Below, one piece after another: positions 47,331-60,285 of a stretch of DNA of 64,000 nucleotides. Under the pieces are notes generated by a model. The model worked only from the letters and a program-made list of their open reading frames with translations. It was not told the origin of the DNA and did no database searches. The position numbers were made by a program, and so were the translations under genes. The stretch covers positions 1,626,519 to 1,690,518 of the forward strand of contig MNCI01017913.1 of the NCBI GenBank assembly GCA_015680685.1, given 5' to 3'. The DNA is from Gnetum montanum (Eukaryota > Streptophyta > Gnetopsida > Gnetales > Gnetaceae). How positions within the stretch are numbered: the stretch's first letter is position 1; every line of letters begins with the position of its first letter.

Positions 47331-50300
47331 TAGCATAGCATAGTCCTACCTTCCTACAATGTAGTTTACCTTTAGGGGCATTTTCCAAATCTTGGTATGA
47401 TCATTTTTGTGCTTCTAGTGTTCTAAATAGTTAGTGTAGAGGGTAGGTATTGAAAATTAACAACTTGTAACACCATTTTGACTTTCAAAAAGTGGAAAAA
47501 ATAGGTTTTTGATGATGACTACACTAGTCTACCAGGCCCCACAATAGTCTCAATGGGATGAATGATTTTATGATGCTTCCAAGGCTAAGATGAGTTGAAA
47601 TCTACAATTGGGAGTCATGGGGGTAAGGTTCTAGTCGTTCTGGATCAATTTCGATTGTTCTAAGCTACTTACTGTTAGATTTTGTTGTTACATTATCCCT
47701 CCCAAATGGGACTACACTAGCTCAGCATAGTTCCTAGCTTCATCAACGTAGTTATAAGTGGAAAATAAATTTTGGTTAGTTCTGGGGCTCGGTTGACCAT
47801 CCTAATGGGCTTTTAGGGAGACTAGTATCACTGCCTAGTGTTTTAATGCCAAAATTACTAGTTTTCATGCTTATTTATACCTTGGATGGCTAGATACCAT
47901 GGGACTATTCTAGGCATGTATTTCCTAACATATTTTAAGGACTCAAGATGAGAAAAGGTTGAACAAGAATGGATTTTGGCTTGTTTCCAAAGGTTCTAGG
48001 TTTTAGGCATATTTTGGTAGGGTTCTAGGTCTTTCTAGTAGTCGATTTGGGTAGTTCTAGAGCTATTTTAGCCACTCCCAAGTGAAGTATGTTAGGCTTG
48101 GGTAAGAACTACACTAGCCTAGCATGGTCCTAGTCCTTCCTTTAGGATAGTGACATTGGGAAGGTTGAGCAACTGAGTTTCATGGCTAAATTTGAATTTG
48201 GTTAGCCACAAGACTTCTAAAACTGGATTTTGAACAAATTTATTCAATTTTTAAAAATGTTTATGGGGAGTACACTAGGCCTAGAGGGGGACTACACTAG
48301 CACAATGTAGTCCCAACATCCCTTTCCATATTCATAATTTCCATGATACAAAATGATTAAAAACAATGCATTTCATTGTGAGATAGATTCCAGTGATGCT
48401 CTAGGATTTGTCAAGAGTGGATTTTATGTCTTTTTGGAACTTTGGTATTGACTATGCTAGGATTTAAGAGGGACTACACTAGCCCAACATAGTCCTAGTC
48501 TCTTCTCAGCATAGTCATGGATTGAAAGCCCAAAAATGATGAATTTTGACTTAAATGAAAGGTTTGGTCATCTCAATGTGTCCTAGTAAGATCTTGTAAT
48601 CAACACAAGTGTTTTCTGGGTTTTGTCTAGCTTGTTTTGGGAGTGAAAATGTGGGCTACATTGCCCCAATGTAGTCACATCTCTTCCCAATGTAGTTTAG
48701 GTTTGGGATGATCCATGAAGGTTCACATGGTTTATAGAATTTCTATAAACATTTTGGAGCTTTCTAGCAATGAGTTTTGGCAATTTTTGAAATTTTTTCA
48801 TGCAATTTTGAGGGACTATGCTAGGCTTGAAGAGGGACCATGCTGGCCTAGTGTAGTCCTCACCTTGTGTTAGCTTAGTCATGGTGGAAGTGACTAGAAA
48901 TGATGAGGAACAGAGGTTTTGAAGCCACATGGGATTGAAATTTTTTTAACAATAGTTTAAGTTATTTTTTAAAACAAATTTCATCAATTTTTGGAGGACT
49001 ATGTTGGGCTTTAAGAGCAACTACGTTGGCCTAGCATGGTCTTCATCTCCTTTAGTGTAGTCCCATTTTGGAAGGTCAAAAACACTAAAAAAATTATATG
49101 TTCTATGATTAGGAAACTCTAAATGGAATTCTAGAGAGTGAGTATTTTTTAATATTTTTCATAATTATTTGAAGGGAACTACGCTATCTTAGACTAGAAC
49201 TATGCTAGCCTAGTGTAGTCTCCATCTCCCCCAACGTAGCGAAGTTTGTAGTGGATAGAATGATGAAAAACTATAAAATTTTCAAATAGAAATCTCTAAA
49301 TGAAGTTATGGGGTTTCTCATAGTTCAATTTCAATGGTTTATATGGACTTTTGTAACTTGGGATGGCCTATGCTAGGCTCAAGCATGGAATATGCTATCT
49401 CAGCATAGTCCTCCTCATCTCATTAGTGTATTCCATGTGATGGATGCCAAACTATGAAGGACATTAGGTTTTAGGGCTAGGTAAACTTAAACTATGGTTT
49501 TAAGGCTTTGTAGAAATCAAGTCTCATTGTTTTTGTGTATGTTAATGGAACTACACCAGACATTGGTGAGGAACTACACTAGCACATCATATTCCTAGCT
49601 CCCCTTCCACTGTAGGCTTAGTTTTGGTATGAAAAATGGTACAGATGGTGAGGTTTGACCTAGTTTGATATCTTAGGGTTCCTGGTAGTTGAGTTGAATT
49701 TCACACATTGTGGTTGCTTTGGTTTTGAGTGGACTATGTTGGAAAATCATTGGTACAACACTGGCCCAATGTAGTCCTCCTAGTTCCTAGCATAGTCCCA
49801 TGTGGGAACTCAATTTCATTGACTTTCTTGGGGTTTTTGGTTGATTTACTATTAATCTAGGGTTACTAGGGATCCTGCTAAGGTGTGGAGGCTTCAAGAG
49901 GTAGTTTTAGAGGTATGTAAGAATTAGTATGATGTCTACTATCTTTGGAATCCTGGGACTACATTGGCCCTATGTAGTTTCTCAATCATCCTAGTGTAAT
50001 CATGGACAAAAAGGAAAAAGTGACATCATCTACTACAATCAAACATGTCTCAAGCATGTTGGAGGCTCAAACTAGGGTTTGATCGATTTGGGATCAATTG
50101 AGGATTTGATGGATTGCGTGAGTCACTTAAGATTGTAGGATGCAAGATGTGCTACTCAACTACACTAGGCAATAGCCAGGACTATGCTATCCTAATGTTG
50201 TCTTCAACTACTCTTAGTGTAGTCAATGAATAAACTTGATTCTTATTCCATTTTGGTGACTTTTGACCAAGTTTTGATGCTGTTTGAGGCTCTAGCTAAG

Positions 50301-50430
50301 GTTTAATGAGGTTTGATGGTCAATTTGAAGGTAATGGAATGTTGTATCAACTATTAGAAGTCTATTCAATTTTGGACTACACTTGCAATAGTTAGGACTA
50401 TGATGTCCTAGCATAGTCCTTATCCTCTTT
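47331..50430. repeat. ~182-bp tandem array with palindromic cores
   Basis: The core GRACTAYRCTAGCC...AGCATAGTCC recurs at about 47710, 48107, 48290, 48472, 48654, 48836, 49018, 49198, 49386, 49571, 49752, 49956, 50179 and 50396. From 48107 to 49752 the step is 180-188 bp. Each monomer also carries a second half-core about 20 bp earlier (ACTATGCTAGG...). Sequence between cores is strongly diverged. The array lies 5' of exon 1 of gene copy 3, as the ~192-bp array does for copy 2. Confidence 0.85.
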
Positions 50431-50809
50431 CAGTGTAGTGTTAGAAAATTAATAATTTGTTACCCAAATTTGGTGTACATGCCCATGTCTCAAGGTTTCT
50501 AGGAGTGTAGGATGAAGATGGAATGGATGTGGGAGATGTCTATGACTTCTTAGAGTGTTAACCCCAGTGTAGTCTAGCTAGGAAACCACTACTCCCAGCA
50601 TAGTCATGGATTTTTGTGCCATTCTTGGGAATGTCTAGTGGGCCCCAATCAAAAATAGCTAGTTTTTAAAAAAGGTTATAACAACCCTAGAATAGTCCTA
50701 GTTTCCATTTTTTGAAATTAAGTTAACTATAGTTCCAATAGGAAAAAAAGGTTTCCACTTGGGCACTAGGTTTAAAATTGATTGAAACTATTAAACTTGG
50801 TAAGAAACC

Positions 50810-53800
50810 ATTCTTGTTCTACACTTTCTCATCACTATGCAAGGGTTAGAGCCATGTTCATTCCATTGTCACCACACTATAGCATAGTCATTGCTATTTG
50901 TATTCCAAAATATCAACCTCATCATAGTGATAGTCACTTCTACTCCCCAGTGCCAGTGGACACACTTCTAAAGAAAAGGACCTTCTACATTCCTAGCACC
51001 ATGGTGAAGAAAATAGTCCTTGTCAGGAATCTTGTGTTGGAGGAGGTGGAAGCCAATGTCAAAAGATTAGCTCACCTACCATGTCCAAGGATTGGAGAAG
51101 GTTCCACTAGCATTTTTCCTAGGTACACCATTCTCATTAATTTTCTATTCTGTTTTGGCTATTCCATTTTAGTTTCTATTCTATGTTTTAGATCTACACT
51201 TGTGTACTTGTTATCTTTTAATTATACATAAATACTACATTTTTTTGCCACATTTACATACATCTAAGATTATTCTATTGCTTTTTTTTTTTTGGAAAAT
51301 TGGATTTTTAAAATAGGTTTGATGTTTTAATGCTTTTTCCAATTTTATGAACATGGAACAATTTTTCTTAAATATAGGACAAAGGACTTGTCAAATTTAA
51401 ATTTTAACAAAATCCTTACCCCTTATTTCAATGTTTTGTTAAATGGGTTGAAGTTTGTTTGGCCATTTTGGCTATGTTTCATGGAAAGACTAAGTTACGT
51501 TTCACAAGTTTTATGATTTTTTTTGTCATTCTTGTGTACAAAAAGAAAGCAAAGATTTATATTTTTTACTTAAGAAAGTGGCTATGTACATTTAAAATAT
51601 AATGTTATGGGTTTTATTTCTATATCTAAGGTTTCCCATGGTTGTCGTCTCATTCGATTTGAAGTTGTAATGATGAAGTTATGGTTGTTTTGGTTAGGGT
51701 GTGCAATGATGGTTCTTTGCCGTTTTTCAGATTTCATGTATGTTCATGAATTGTTTTTAGTCATATTATTTTTTTTAAAATATTCAATGAATATGGGAAA
51801 ATAGGAATTGAATTAAAATTTTAAATAGTTGTGGATTCACCTAATTTGGAGCTCAAATGAATTTTTGATGAATTTTTCTACCAACCCTATGAGAAAGGGA
51901 TTCCATGTTGATGGCTATGGTGGGGTTACATTGGTATTTTTTTTTAAAATAATGGGTTATGAGTTTAAATTATTTATTATTATAAATCTATTTCATGATT
52001 CTAAAAACTATTGAATTGTCAAATTTTGTTTAGTGATTAATTAGTTATTGTTGTTTCCGTTTACTCACATGAAATCATGGTTACAAGCCTATGAGGCATT
52101 CACCCTTGTGAAGATGGGCAAAGTTGAGGTTGTGAAAAAAATTTTCTATCAACTTTCCATGGTCTTTTGGATTTTTTGGGATGTTGGAAAGGAGTTGGAA
52201 GTTTTTTGGATAAAAAAAAACATTTTTTCATGTTTTTTCTAAGTGTTTTTCTATGGTCGTTTTGGTGCTAAGTATAAAGTTTTCATTTGTAAACTTAGAT
52301 CACATTTTGAATTTTACTAAGTGTTGTTTTTTATGTTGTATGGTTGGAATATTATCTTGTTTGATCTTTTCTTAAGTGTTTTTTTACTATGTTTAATGGT
52401 TATAAGGCTTTGGTTTTAAGTTTGCATGTTAATAATCATTGTGATTGGATGTTACAGGTCTTCTTGAAAGCTATCTTGGTGGTAATAGAGATGGTGGAAT
52501 TCCTATGCTCCATCCACTTCCCTAGATCTAACTCCCAAGATCAAGATATGAAGTGGGACTACACTAGGATATGGTTTAAGCCAAGGGCCAAAGCCTTCCT
52601 TACATACCTCTTGCATAACTTTAGTGTGATGGTTTGGTCACACTTAACGACTAGAGTGGTAGCAGTGATTCTAGAGACCATCCTACCTAGTTTCTCTAGT
52701 CCCATTGTCAAATTCTTGATGGATGAACCTCACACCTATATGAAGGGAGTGAAAAATTATGGCACTACCATTGTGAACTCTTGCAAATTATCAACAATTT
52801 TTAAGATCCCCAAAGTCATCTAGTATAATATGGACAATACTTTAATTATTAGCCATCATGCATACACATTATTCCAAAACCCCCTAGGCACCGTTTATCA
52901 CATAGAGGGGTCACTAAGGTTGTCTTTGGTTTATGGCTATTTTATAATTTTATAGTTTTATACTTAGGTTATGACAATGTTTTTTTGTTTCAATTTCCTA
53001 CAAGTTTAGGATGGATGAGTAGGATTTAACTAGATGTGAAACTGTGAGAATTGTAGTGTTGGAACAAATAGAGGGTGATCATACAGACAACATTAGGCAT
53101 CACTCTAACACTTATACAAAATGCCTAAGGAATGGAACACTGGATAGTTGGTGGGCCAACCCATCCCTTGATGACTTAGGCATCAATCCATCCCCTAGGG
53201 CTTCTAAGATACCTACATCAACTAGGTGAAGTGAATGTTTTTAGTTTGTTGATTTTGGGATATTTGCATGCTACCATTTCTTCTAGTTATTTTGGTTTTG
53301 GTTGCTAAAGTAGTTATTTTTTATTTTCTCTTAGCTTAGTTATGTTTTTATTGTACTTTTCCTTACATGATGCACCTACACTAAGGCTAATGGTCTATCC
53401 TTTGTTATGTTGCAAAGGCTACTCCCTTAGTTGAAGTTATGGTTGTTACTTTAGGATGTGTTGAGGAGACCCTAATCTTCAAGTTTGATAAGGTGGAATC
53501 CTCACAAGACTAGTTTTTGGACCATGCTCTCAATACTATAAGTACAAGGGTAATTCATGTGAGTCTATTTGACCTCTTCATAGTTCCAATACTAATCATT
53601 CCCACTTTATAGATGTTGAACATCATTAATTACTTTAGACAAGGAGTCAAGAAGTTCACCACCTAAGTTCATGGTGTAAACATTGTTTTTGAGGTTAGTG
53701 TGTCCATCTTGAGTGACCTCTTTTGTGTTTCAAACAATGGCACACCCATTATTGCTAAAGTAGGTAAGGAGGTAGATCATTAAGACAAAGTAGAAGAGTG

Positions 53801-55667
53801 GCTAGGCACTCATCATGGTAGCAAGGAATACCCTCTAAAATAGATCAAGCTACCATTGATTACAGAAACATATCCATTCTTTTGATCTTGGAAATTTACT
53901 AAACTATTATCATAGGGGAAGATATTAGACATGGAACATGCTTGGGCCATGAAGTAGGTACTTTCTAAGGCTACTTAGTTTAACTGAGCTACACACCTAA
54001 TTTTTGGTCTTCAGAGTGAAATTTAAAAGCTTCACATCAACCTCACTATGAAGTTTCATGTGCACTTTGCACTCTTCGTGGCTTACTTATGGAGGTTTGT
54101 GGAGTTCCTAGTTGTGAGGAAGAGTGGATGATGGATTATCCAAGATTCATCCCAGTGTACCAACCCTTGGGTTAAGCTCATTTCTCTAACCACATAGGCT
54201 TAGGACCTATTAGAAGCTATAGCTTAGTTTCTATTCATTACTACCAAGGATATTAGTATTAGGTGTTGAGTAACCCTTGATAAACCTCTCATAGTACTAG
54301 CTAGCACCAAAAAGGCTTGAAAGCTATGCAAAGAGGCTATGGGGTAGCTAGGGCCAAGCTTAAGAGGCCTTTGGCTAATGAACTAGCACCAATGGCTGTG
54401 GAGCCTATGAAGAAGTAGAAGGTGATCATTAAATGTAGAGATGTATTCCATGGAGTAAGAGGTATGTTATATATTGATTTATTGTTTCATTACTCTATTT
54501 TAAAGTTTGAGATAGTTACATTCTTTCCTTTTATGAAAAACATGCTAAGTGATTCTATGTTCTTACAATTCATGTTCATGAAGATAAGGAATAAGAATAA
54601 GAAGCCAAGGCCATGGTAGCGATAGCTAAGGCAGAGAAAAGGAATTAAGAAAAGAAGGAACTATGATGCCAAGAATAGGAGATATTAAGACATTATGATG
54701 ATGATGTAATGTAGGATGAAGGCCTACCTCCTATTCTTTCTATGGGCCACTTTAATGCCATGCTAGAGGATCCTCATCTGAGTAAACCTCATATTACCGC
54801 ATTAAACAATCTCTCAGGTATCTATGATGTTCAATTGTAAGTGTTGTACCTATTATTTTTTTCTGATTCATTTCTATCTTCTATTATGGTCTTTGATTAC
54901 TTACTACACTTATTGTAGCCCAAAATCTAGAGACAAAATATTTTACCTCCACATTTGGCATGTAACTATGGGTGGAAACCCTTGATAAGCTTGAATTCAT
55001 GTGGTATGTAGCTAAAGATATGATTAGTTAGCTGTAGCAAATAGCTCCTAATATTGGTAATAGTTTTATCTCATTTTCCTTTATTATTATTTATTTTATC
55101 TTTTTGTTCTTTTTTTGGCTTTTCATTTTGTTTATTTTTGGTTTGCATGGTTATGTAGTTTTTTGTTCCTAAGCGGTTCCATTTGTTGGACATTATTTCA
55201 TGTTGGTTATAGTGCCTAAACTGAGATGGGACCTTGAAAATTCTTTGAAGGTTAATGCATTTCCTCCCTTGCCTACTGATAAGGAGAATGTCCCATGTGG
55301 GCTATATTAGGATGTCATTGGATGTGCACTCTCATGTGCTAAGTCCTTGTGGGAATGTAGATGCTTTAACAAGTTCCTATGAGAACAAGTTGTAGCATTA
55401 AGAAAGGAGAATAAGAAGTTAATAGAGGAGGTAATATATCTCAAGGATCACAAGGACTTCATAGAAGCCCAAGTGAGCAACAAAGACTCCTTGCACATCA
55501 AGGAGATAATTTATGCTTATTATTGGAGTGTGATTCAACATAAGGTTTTCCTTGCCAAATAGGTAGTGGAGTAGAAGCTCCAAATTGATCTCATCAACCA
55601 CAAGAATTGTGAGTGGAAAAATTACTATGGCTTGGTCCTTGGATGGGATCATACATAGAAAGAACAA
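50810..55667 (+). pseudogene. Antisense spliced gene, copy 3 (exons 1-7, truncated)
   Basis: Exons by alignment with copy 2: about 50810-51122, 52458-52918, 53010-53225, 53418-54461, 54594-54817, 54919-55056 and 55213-55667. Exon 1 ends ...IFPR at CCTAG|GTACAC. It includes MVKKIVLVRNLVLEEVEANV and LAHLPCPRIGEGS. Exon 2 is the best-preserved HAD segment, with about 120 open codons: AILVVIEMVEFLCSIHFPRS, then KPRAKAFLTYLLHNFSVMVW and SHLTTRVVAVIL, and after a stop NMDNTLII...LFQNPLGTVY. This order fits FCP1/NIF phosphatase-like domains. The DxD pair is lost here too (I-E-M-V). Exon 6 reads LWVETLDKLEFMWYVAKDM. Exon 7 is cut by the LTR of unit D at 55668. Fewer stops than copy 2. Confidence 0.6.
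55663..55667 (+). repeat. Candidate target-site sequence AACAA left of unit D
   Basis: These five bases adjoin the LTR start TGTAGC. If unit D is complete, the same five bases should follow its far LTR, which lies outside the window. Confidence 0.35.
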
Positions 55668-57798
55668 TGTAGCAACCCAAGATATCGGGGGTTGGAATGG
55701 AATCATCAAGACGTTCATAGGTGCATAGCTTTGATCTCATGTCCATGTGAGGGCCTATTGGAGGTGGAAATAGGGTGCATAGAATGGTCTTGTTGATAGA
55801 ATGGGGACATATAGAATGTAATGTCAAAATGGTGCTAAAGTGCTTACACAATGTTCACGATGTTAACGGTGTCAACTGGGGGTGAGTGTACTAAAGGGTT
55901 TCCATCAAAATCAAAGGTATCAACACATAGTTACATGTAAAAATTGCAGAAAATACAAGTAAAATTACATAATGTGAATAAAATGCTAAAAAAATTCATA
56001 AGAGAAGAGAAAAAGAGAAAGAAACACCACCCTAAATTAGGTCAAGCATAGTCAACTTCAAAAGGAATGAAGGTATGCAGTAAACAACAACTGTAGTGGA
56101 TAACATTGTCATAGTCTTGGGGTGCTTGGCCATGAAGATGGATGTTCTTCCATGATGTCTATGCCTACAAGGTTGGCCACCATGGGGTGTAGTGGACTAT
56201 GGTGGTCTATGGAGGTGAGCGAGTGCCTTACCTTACTAAGATGCTGGATGCACTTTAAGAATGTCAAATAGAAAAATGCCAAAAATGAAAATTTGGCAAC
56301 CACTAAAATGTAGAGGACTGGGGTATTTATATGGCTAGGTTTCCCATGAAATGTAGATCAGTTGCCACATGGTAGTGGGATGATTGGAACTATTCTACAT
56401 CCAATTATACTCTCCACTAAAGTAAATGGTGTTATGCTTTGGTGTGTGCTCCAAAAGGCTCTATGAGACTGCTAGACTATGACTATACTACCAAATACAT
56501 GTTCATGTGCCAAAAGACCACAATGTACTTAATAACAATGCAAAAAATGCAAGTTTGGAGACTATGTTCTAAGATTACACTATCCACTATCTCGACTAGT
56601 GTCAAGTGTAGTTACAATATTGGTACAAAGGGAGTGCCAAAAAAATGCATGCTACTTGCTAAAGATGTGTTGGAGCTGATGTGAATGCTACTATTACATT
56701 GTGGACATATTCGAAGATCATTTGGCATGTATACACTTGACTATGCTCTAGACTGGGGGAGATCATAATCCTAGACTTAGAAACATTTCGTAGAAAAGAT
56801 GGCCATCTGCTAACTACACTCTAGGGGAGGCTAACTACAGTCCTAACTGGGCATGTGCATAGTCCCAAAACTTAGAGAAATTTCTATATAAATTAGGTTT
56901 TAAATTGACTATGCTCAACTATGCTCAAGTGTAGTGGAGAGCATAGTCTCAATAGTTAGAAAAAACTACAAAACAACTAAGCCTTCATTGCTGACTACAC
57001 TTGACTATGCTCCTAGGTAGTGAAGAGCGTAGTCTCGATACTTAGAAAATTTCTACCAAACTATTTCTTCCATGCCAACCAAGCTCTATAGCTACTAGCT
57101 TAACACTTGGGAAAATTTGTAAAACTAGCCTCTAGTGTTGACTACACTCTTTACTGAGTTAACTATGCTCTGGTGTAGTGGAGAGCATAGTCCCAATAGT
57201 TAGAAAAATTTGGAACTTCTTGTTTCACACTAACACTTAGCCAAAATTGCACAAAATCTATCTTTGAAGTCGACTACACTCTCCACTAGGTTGACTACAC
57301 TGCAGTGAAAAGCATAGTCCTAGCACTTTGAAAAATTTGCATAAAATGCCCTCATGATGACACTTAGAAAAATTTGTAGTTGAAATGCGATTGCCAAAAT
57401 TTGGTGATGTTTCATTGGACCTTATTTGTTGACATCTCAAGGAGTGGCATGACAAATGTCGACAAACAATTGCAAAACACCACAATAGGCTTGGCACCAA
57501 CATTGCTCTTCCTTACATAGTTAGATTTCATTTCACTATGCTCAAGGGTGTTGTGGATAGTGGTATGCTAGGGGTAAAGGATGTAGGCAATGTATTGGAA
57601 ATAGCAGGGGAAATATGGTGCAAATAAGATGTTAAGATGTGGGATGTAGAGTCATCATGGTTGACGATGACCATGGCATCAAGGTGGTTTGCCTTTAAAA
57701 AAGGTTGATCTCTCGTTGGAGTGCTCATGAGAGAGTCAAGCTAGATTTAAGGATTGACCAATTGTGAAATTGTAGTTCTACTGGTTTGATTCAAGACA
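55668..57798 (-). repeat. LTR of unit D (3' LTR)
   Basis: 2131 bp from TGTAGCAACC to TTCAAGACA, ending against a long pyrimidine tract. The ends are short inverted TGT/ACA. The minus-strand TATA box ATATAAATA is at plus 56324-56332. Diverged internal repeats carry AGAGCATAGTCYCAATAGTTAGAAAAA at about 56940, 57023, 57180 and 57308. It interrupts exon 7 of gene copy 3, so unit D inserted into unit C. Confidence 0.7.
56324..56332 (-). promoter_or_regulatory. LTR TATA box (minus strand)
   Basis: ATATAAATA followed by CCCCAGTCC on the minus strand, inside the LTR and oriented toward the unit's coding strand. It is equivalent to the site at 9676-9684. Confidence 0.5.
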
Positions 57799-57870
57799 TG
57801 ATTTTTTCCTTATTCTCTTTTTATTTTTTTCTTTTTCTTTTTGCTTTTTTTATTTTACTTTTTTGCTGTG
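57799..57870 (-). promoter_or_regulatory. Candidate polypurine tract of unit D
   Basis: About 70 bases are almost pure pyrimidine on the plus strand, hence purine on the minus strand. They abut the inferred LTR end ACA at 57798. The stretch nearest the LTR reads AAGGAAAAAATCA on the minus strand. Confidence 0.55.
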
Positions 57871-58905
57871 GGGTGAACCTTTTATGGTTCTATGCTTTAC
57901 TAAATGCTAACTACATGATGCATTCCACCAAGTGAACTGCATACCACCCGATGGGCTTTGCTATGATGCTTGTGAAATTACACTAGATACATGGAATAGG
58001 TGTTTCCTCCCTAGTATGACTTATGTTACATGCACCTAGGCTTTGACCATCCAACAAAGGCTTCACATGGGATAACTTGTGTTATGTCCACCTTTGGTTC
58101 TATGGTTTGGCCTATGAGAGGGTGCCATGTGGTCATGGGGGTTTGCAGTTTGAACTATGTAGGGAAATGTAAGGGTATGGGGTCATAGGAATTGATGTAG
58201 GTCATAGCGGGATAATGGGGATGTGCACTCTTGAGAGGCTCCACTAGTGCAATCATGCACATTCGAGTGATGTGGCATCTTGCCACTATGATGAGATGAG
58301 TCTTTACATGATCACCTTTGGGCTTCATCCTACAAACATAACTTTGAGAAGACAAGAAATTTACAAAACACATAATGCAAATAAAATTTCAAGGATGAAA
58401 AATGCTACTAGTGCTCCAAAGATCAAACCAGTGGAAAGTGCTCAAAAAGCCAAAAAAATGATGGCGGTGATGATGCTGTAGGTACTTAAGCACCTACACC
58501 AATGATAGAAGATAATAAAATCAGCAAAATAGTGAGTGGCCATAATGAAAAAAATTCTCCAAAGGCTAAGCTAGTAGCCAATTCTCCATTTTGGAACTAC
58601 AGTATCCCTACCCATGTGGTGCAAAAAAATTGGGAGGTTGGTGGCAAGGAGTTGAGATTATTCTTATTTGGTTCCTTATAAAACCATGCGTGAGTGGTGG
58701 TAAACCTAGTTTACCATATTGATAGTTCATGGTGTGCTATTTTATAGTCTTAGTAGACTACTACATCCAGTTTAGTATTGTAGTAGATGAATCTTGTTGT
58801 GTTAGTTTAACATCATGACTCAAGGACAAGCTATGCCAGATTAAAGTCATGGTAAACAAAATGTTGTTTCTATGCTATTTTAACATCATAGAAGATATAT
58901 GTTAT
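57871..58905. other. 3' untranslated region of unit D
   Basis: No conserved frame. 57900-58090 resembles the 44-bp repeats of unit C, and 58100-58490 resembles 43300-43400. Increasingly regular 30-bp phrases start at about 58715. Confidence 0.45.
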
Positions 58906-59115
58906 GCTAGTTTATAGTCATAGTAGAATTTTAGTGCTAGTTTATATTCATAGCAGACTTGTTGTGCTAGTTTATAGTCATAGCAGACTCGCTATGCTAG
59001 TTTATAGTTATAGTGAACTTGTTGTGCTAATTTATAGTCATAGCAGACTCACTGTGCCAATTCATAGTCATAGCAGGCTTACTATGTTAATTTATAGTCA
59101 AAGGAAACACACTAT
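58906..59115. repeat. 30-bp minisatellite, seven copies
   Basis: Seven consecutive 30-bp units of the type GCTAGTTTATAGTCATAGCA plus GACTCGCTAT, with a few substitutions each. Decayed copies extend left to about 58715. Because 30 is a multiple of three, the plus strand is open across the array (10-residue repeat around VLVYSHSRL). That open frame is a by-product of the repeat. It lies just past the integrase end, as does the related repeat in unit C. Confidence 0.9.
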
Positions 59116-59164
59116 GCTTACCTTGCTTTATTGAGATGTAGTGCTACATGCTAGGCATAATACT

Positions 59165-60285
59165 ACTTTAGATATGAATGATTCACTAGATTGGAAAATT
59201 CATTACCATGTTGGTCAACAAGCTTGAATGCTCCATTTTCATAGGCCTTGATTACCAAGAAAGGCCCTTCCTAGTTGGCTGAGAATTTATCTATGAGTTC
59301 CCAAATGTCCTTGAGGAGTAGAACCCCTTTCTTGATTGGCTACTAATGCTGGTTGTGATAGTGCTTTTCCCTTTGTGTTTCTTGGTACCATTCGATGTGA
59401 CTAAGCATCTACATATGTTCCTCTATTAAGTCAAGGTCTACAGTACTCAACTCATTGTTTTGGTTTTTGTTAATGAAGTTCAAGAGGATTACCCGAAGTG
59501 ATGGAATCTACGATTCAAGGGGAAATTTTGCTTCAAACCTATAGATAAGAATATAAGGTATCTTATGTATTGCTATTCATCAAATTGTGCTATAGGCCTA
59601 GAGTGCATAGACTAATTGCTCATGCCATCATTGTTCGCAATTGCTTAGAATCTTCTTTGAAAGATTGACAATGACTTTGTTGGTAGCCTATGTTTGGCTA
59701 TTCATCTAGGGGTAGTAAAACAATGAGAAGGAATGTTTAATACTAAGGTGCTCACAAAAGGCTTTAGTTTCAGCATTGCTAACTTGTGGCTTGTTATCTA
59801 TGACTATGGTCATGGGTAAATGAAAATAAGTCACTATGTTATCAAGCATAAAGTTGCAAACCTATTGCGATGTTGTCTTCGTAAGGGGAATAGCCTCAAA
59901 CCACTTGGTAAAGTACTTAGTTGTGAGTATGATGAAGCTATGTCCTATGAAGGACTTAGGCATGATGGATCTAATGATGTCCAAGCCCCAACATTGGAAT
60001 GGCCACATAATCTGCATTATGTATAGTTCAGTTGGTGGCACATGCATTAAGTTGTCATTTCATTGACACATGTCACACATCTTGATTTTGGAGATAAAAT
60101 CATGATTCCTATAAGGCCAATAGTAGCCTAGGTGTTTTATTTTCACTACCATTTCTCTAAGTGCTATGTGACCTTTGCACAATCCCTCATTGGCTTGTTC
60201 AATGATCGTTTGCACTTCACTATCACTCATGCAAGTTAGCAGTATGTCATCGTAGGATCTGCGACATAACATGCTATCCCCTACA
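59165..60285 (-). pseudogene. Unit D integrase
   Basis: Minus strand. The zinc-binding domain (60272-60062) has NEGLCKGHIALREM, LGYYWPYR and ISKIKMCDMCQ. The core begins WPFQCWGLDIIRSIMPKS and continues FIILTTKYFTKWFEAI (first Asp replaced by Thr). Near 59800, MTIVIDNKPQVSN keeps the second Asp. The third, Glu-bearing segment near 59690 is degraded (NSQT, stop, ATNK). The C-terminal module reads FSANWEGPFLVIKAYENGAF and NLVNHSYLK at 59300-59170, with the GPF motif intact. It is about 65 per cent alike to unit C by eye. Confidence 0.8.

Noticed and set aside
58904-59134. 76-residue plus-strand frame with a 10-residue repeat
   Set aside because: It is the translation of the 30-bp minisatellite. 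The frame is open only because the period is a multiple of three.
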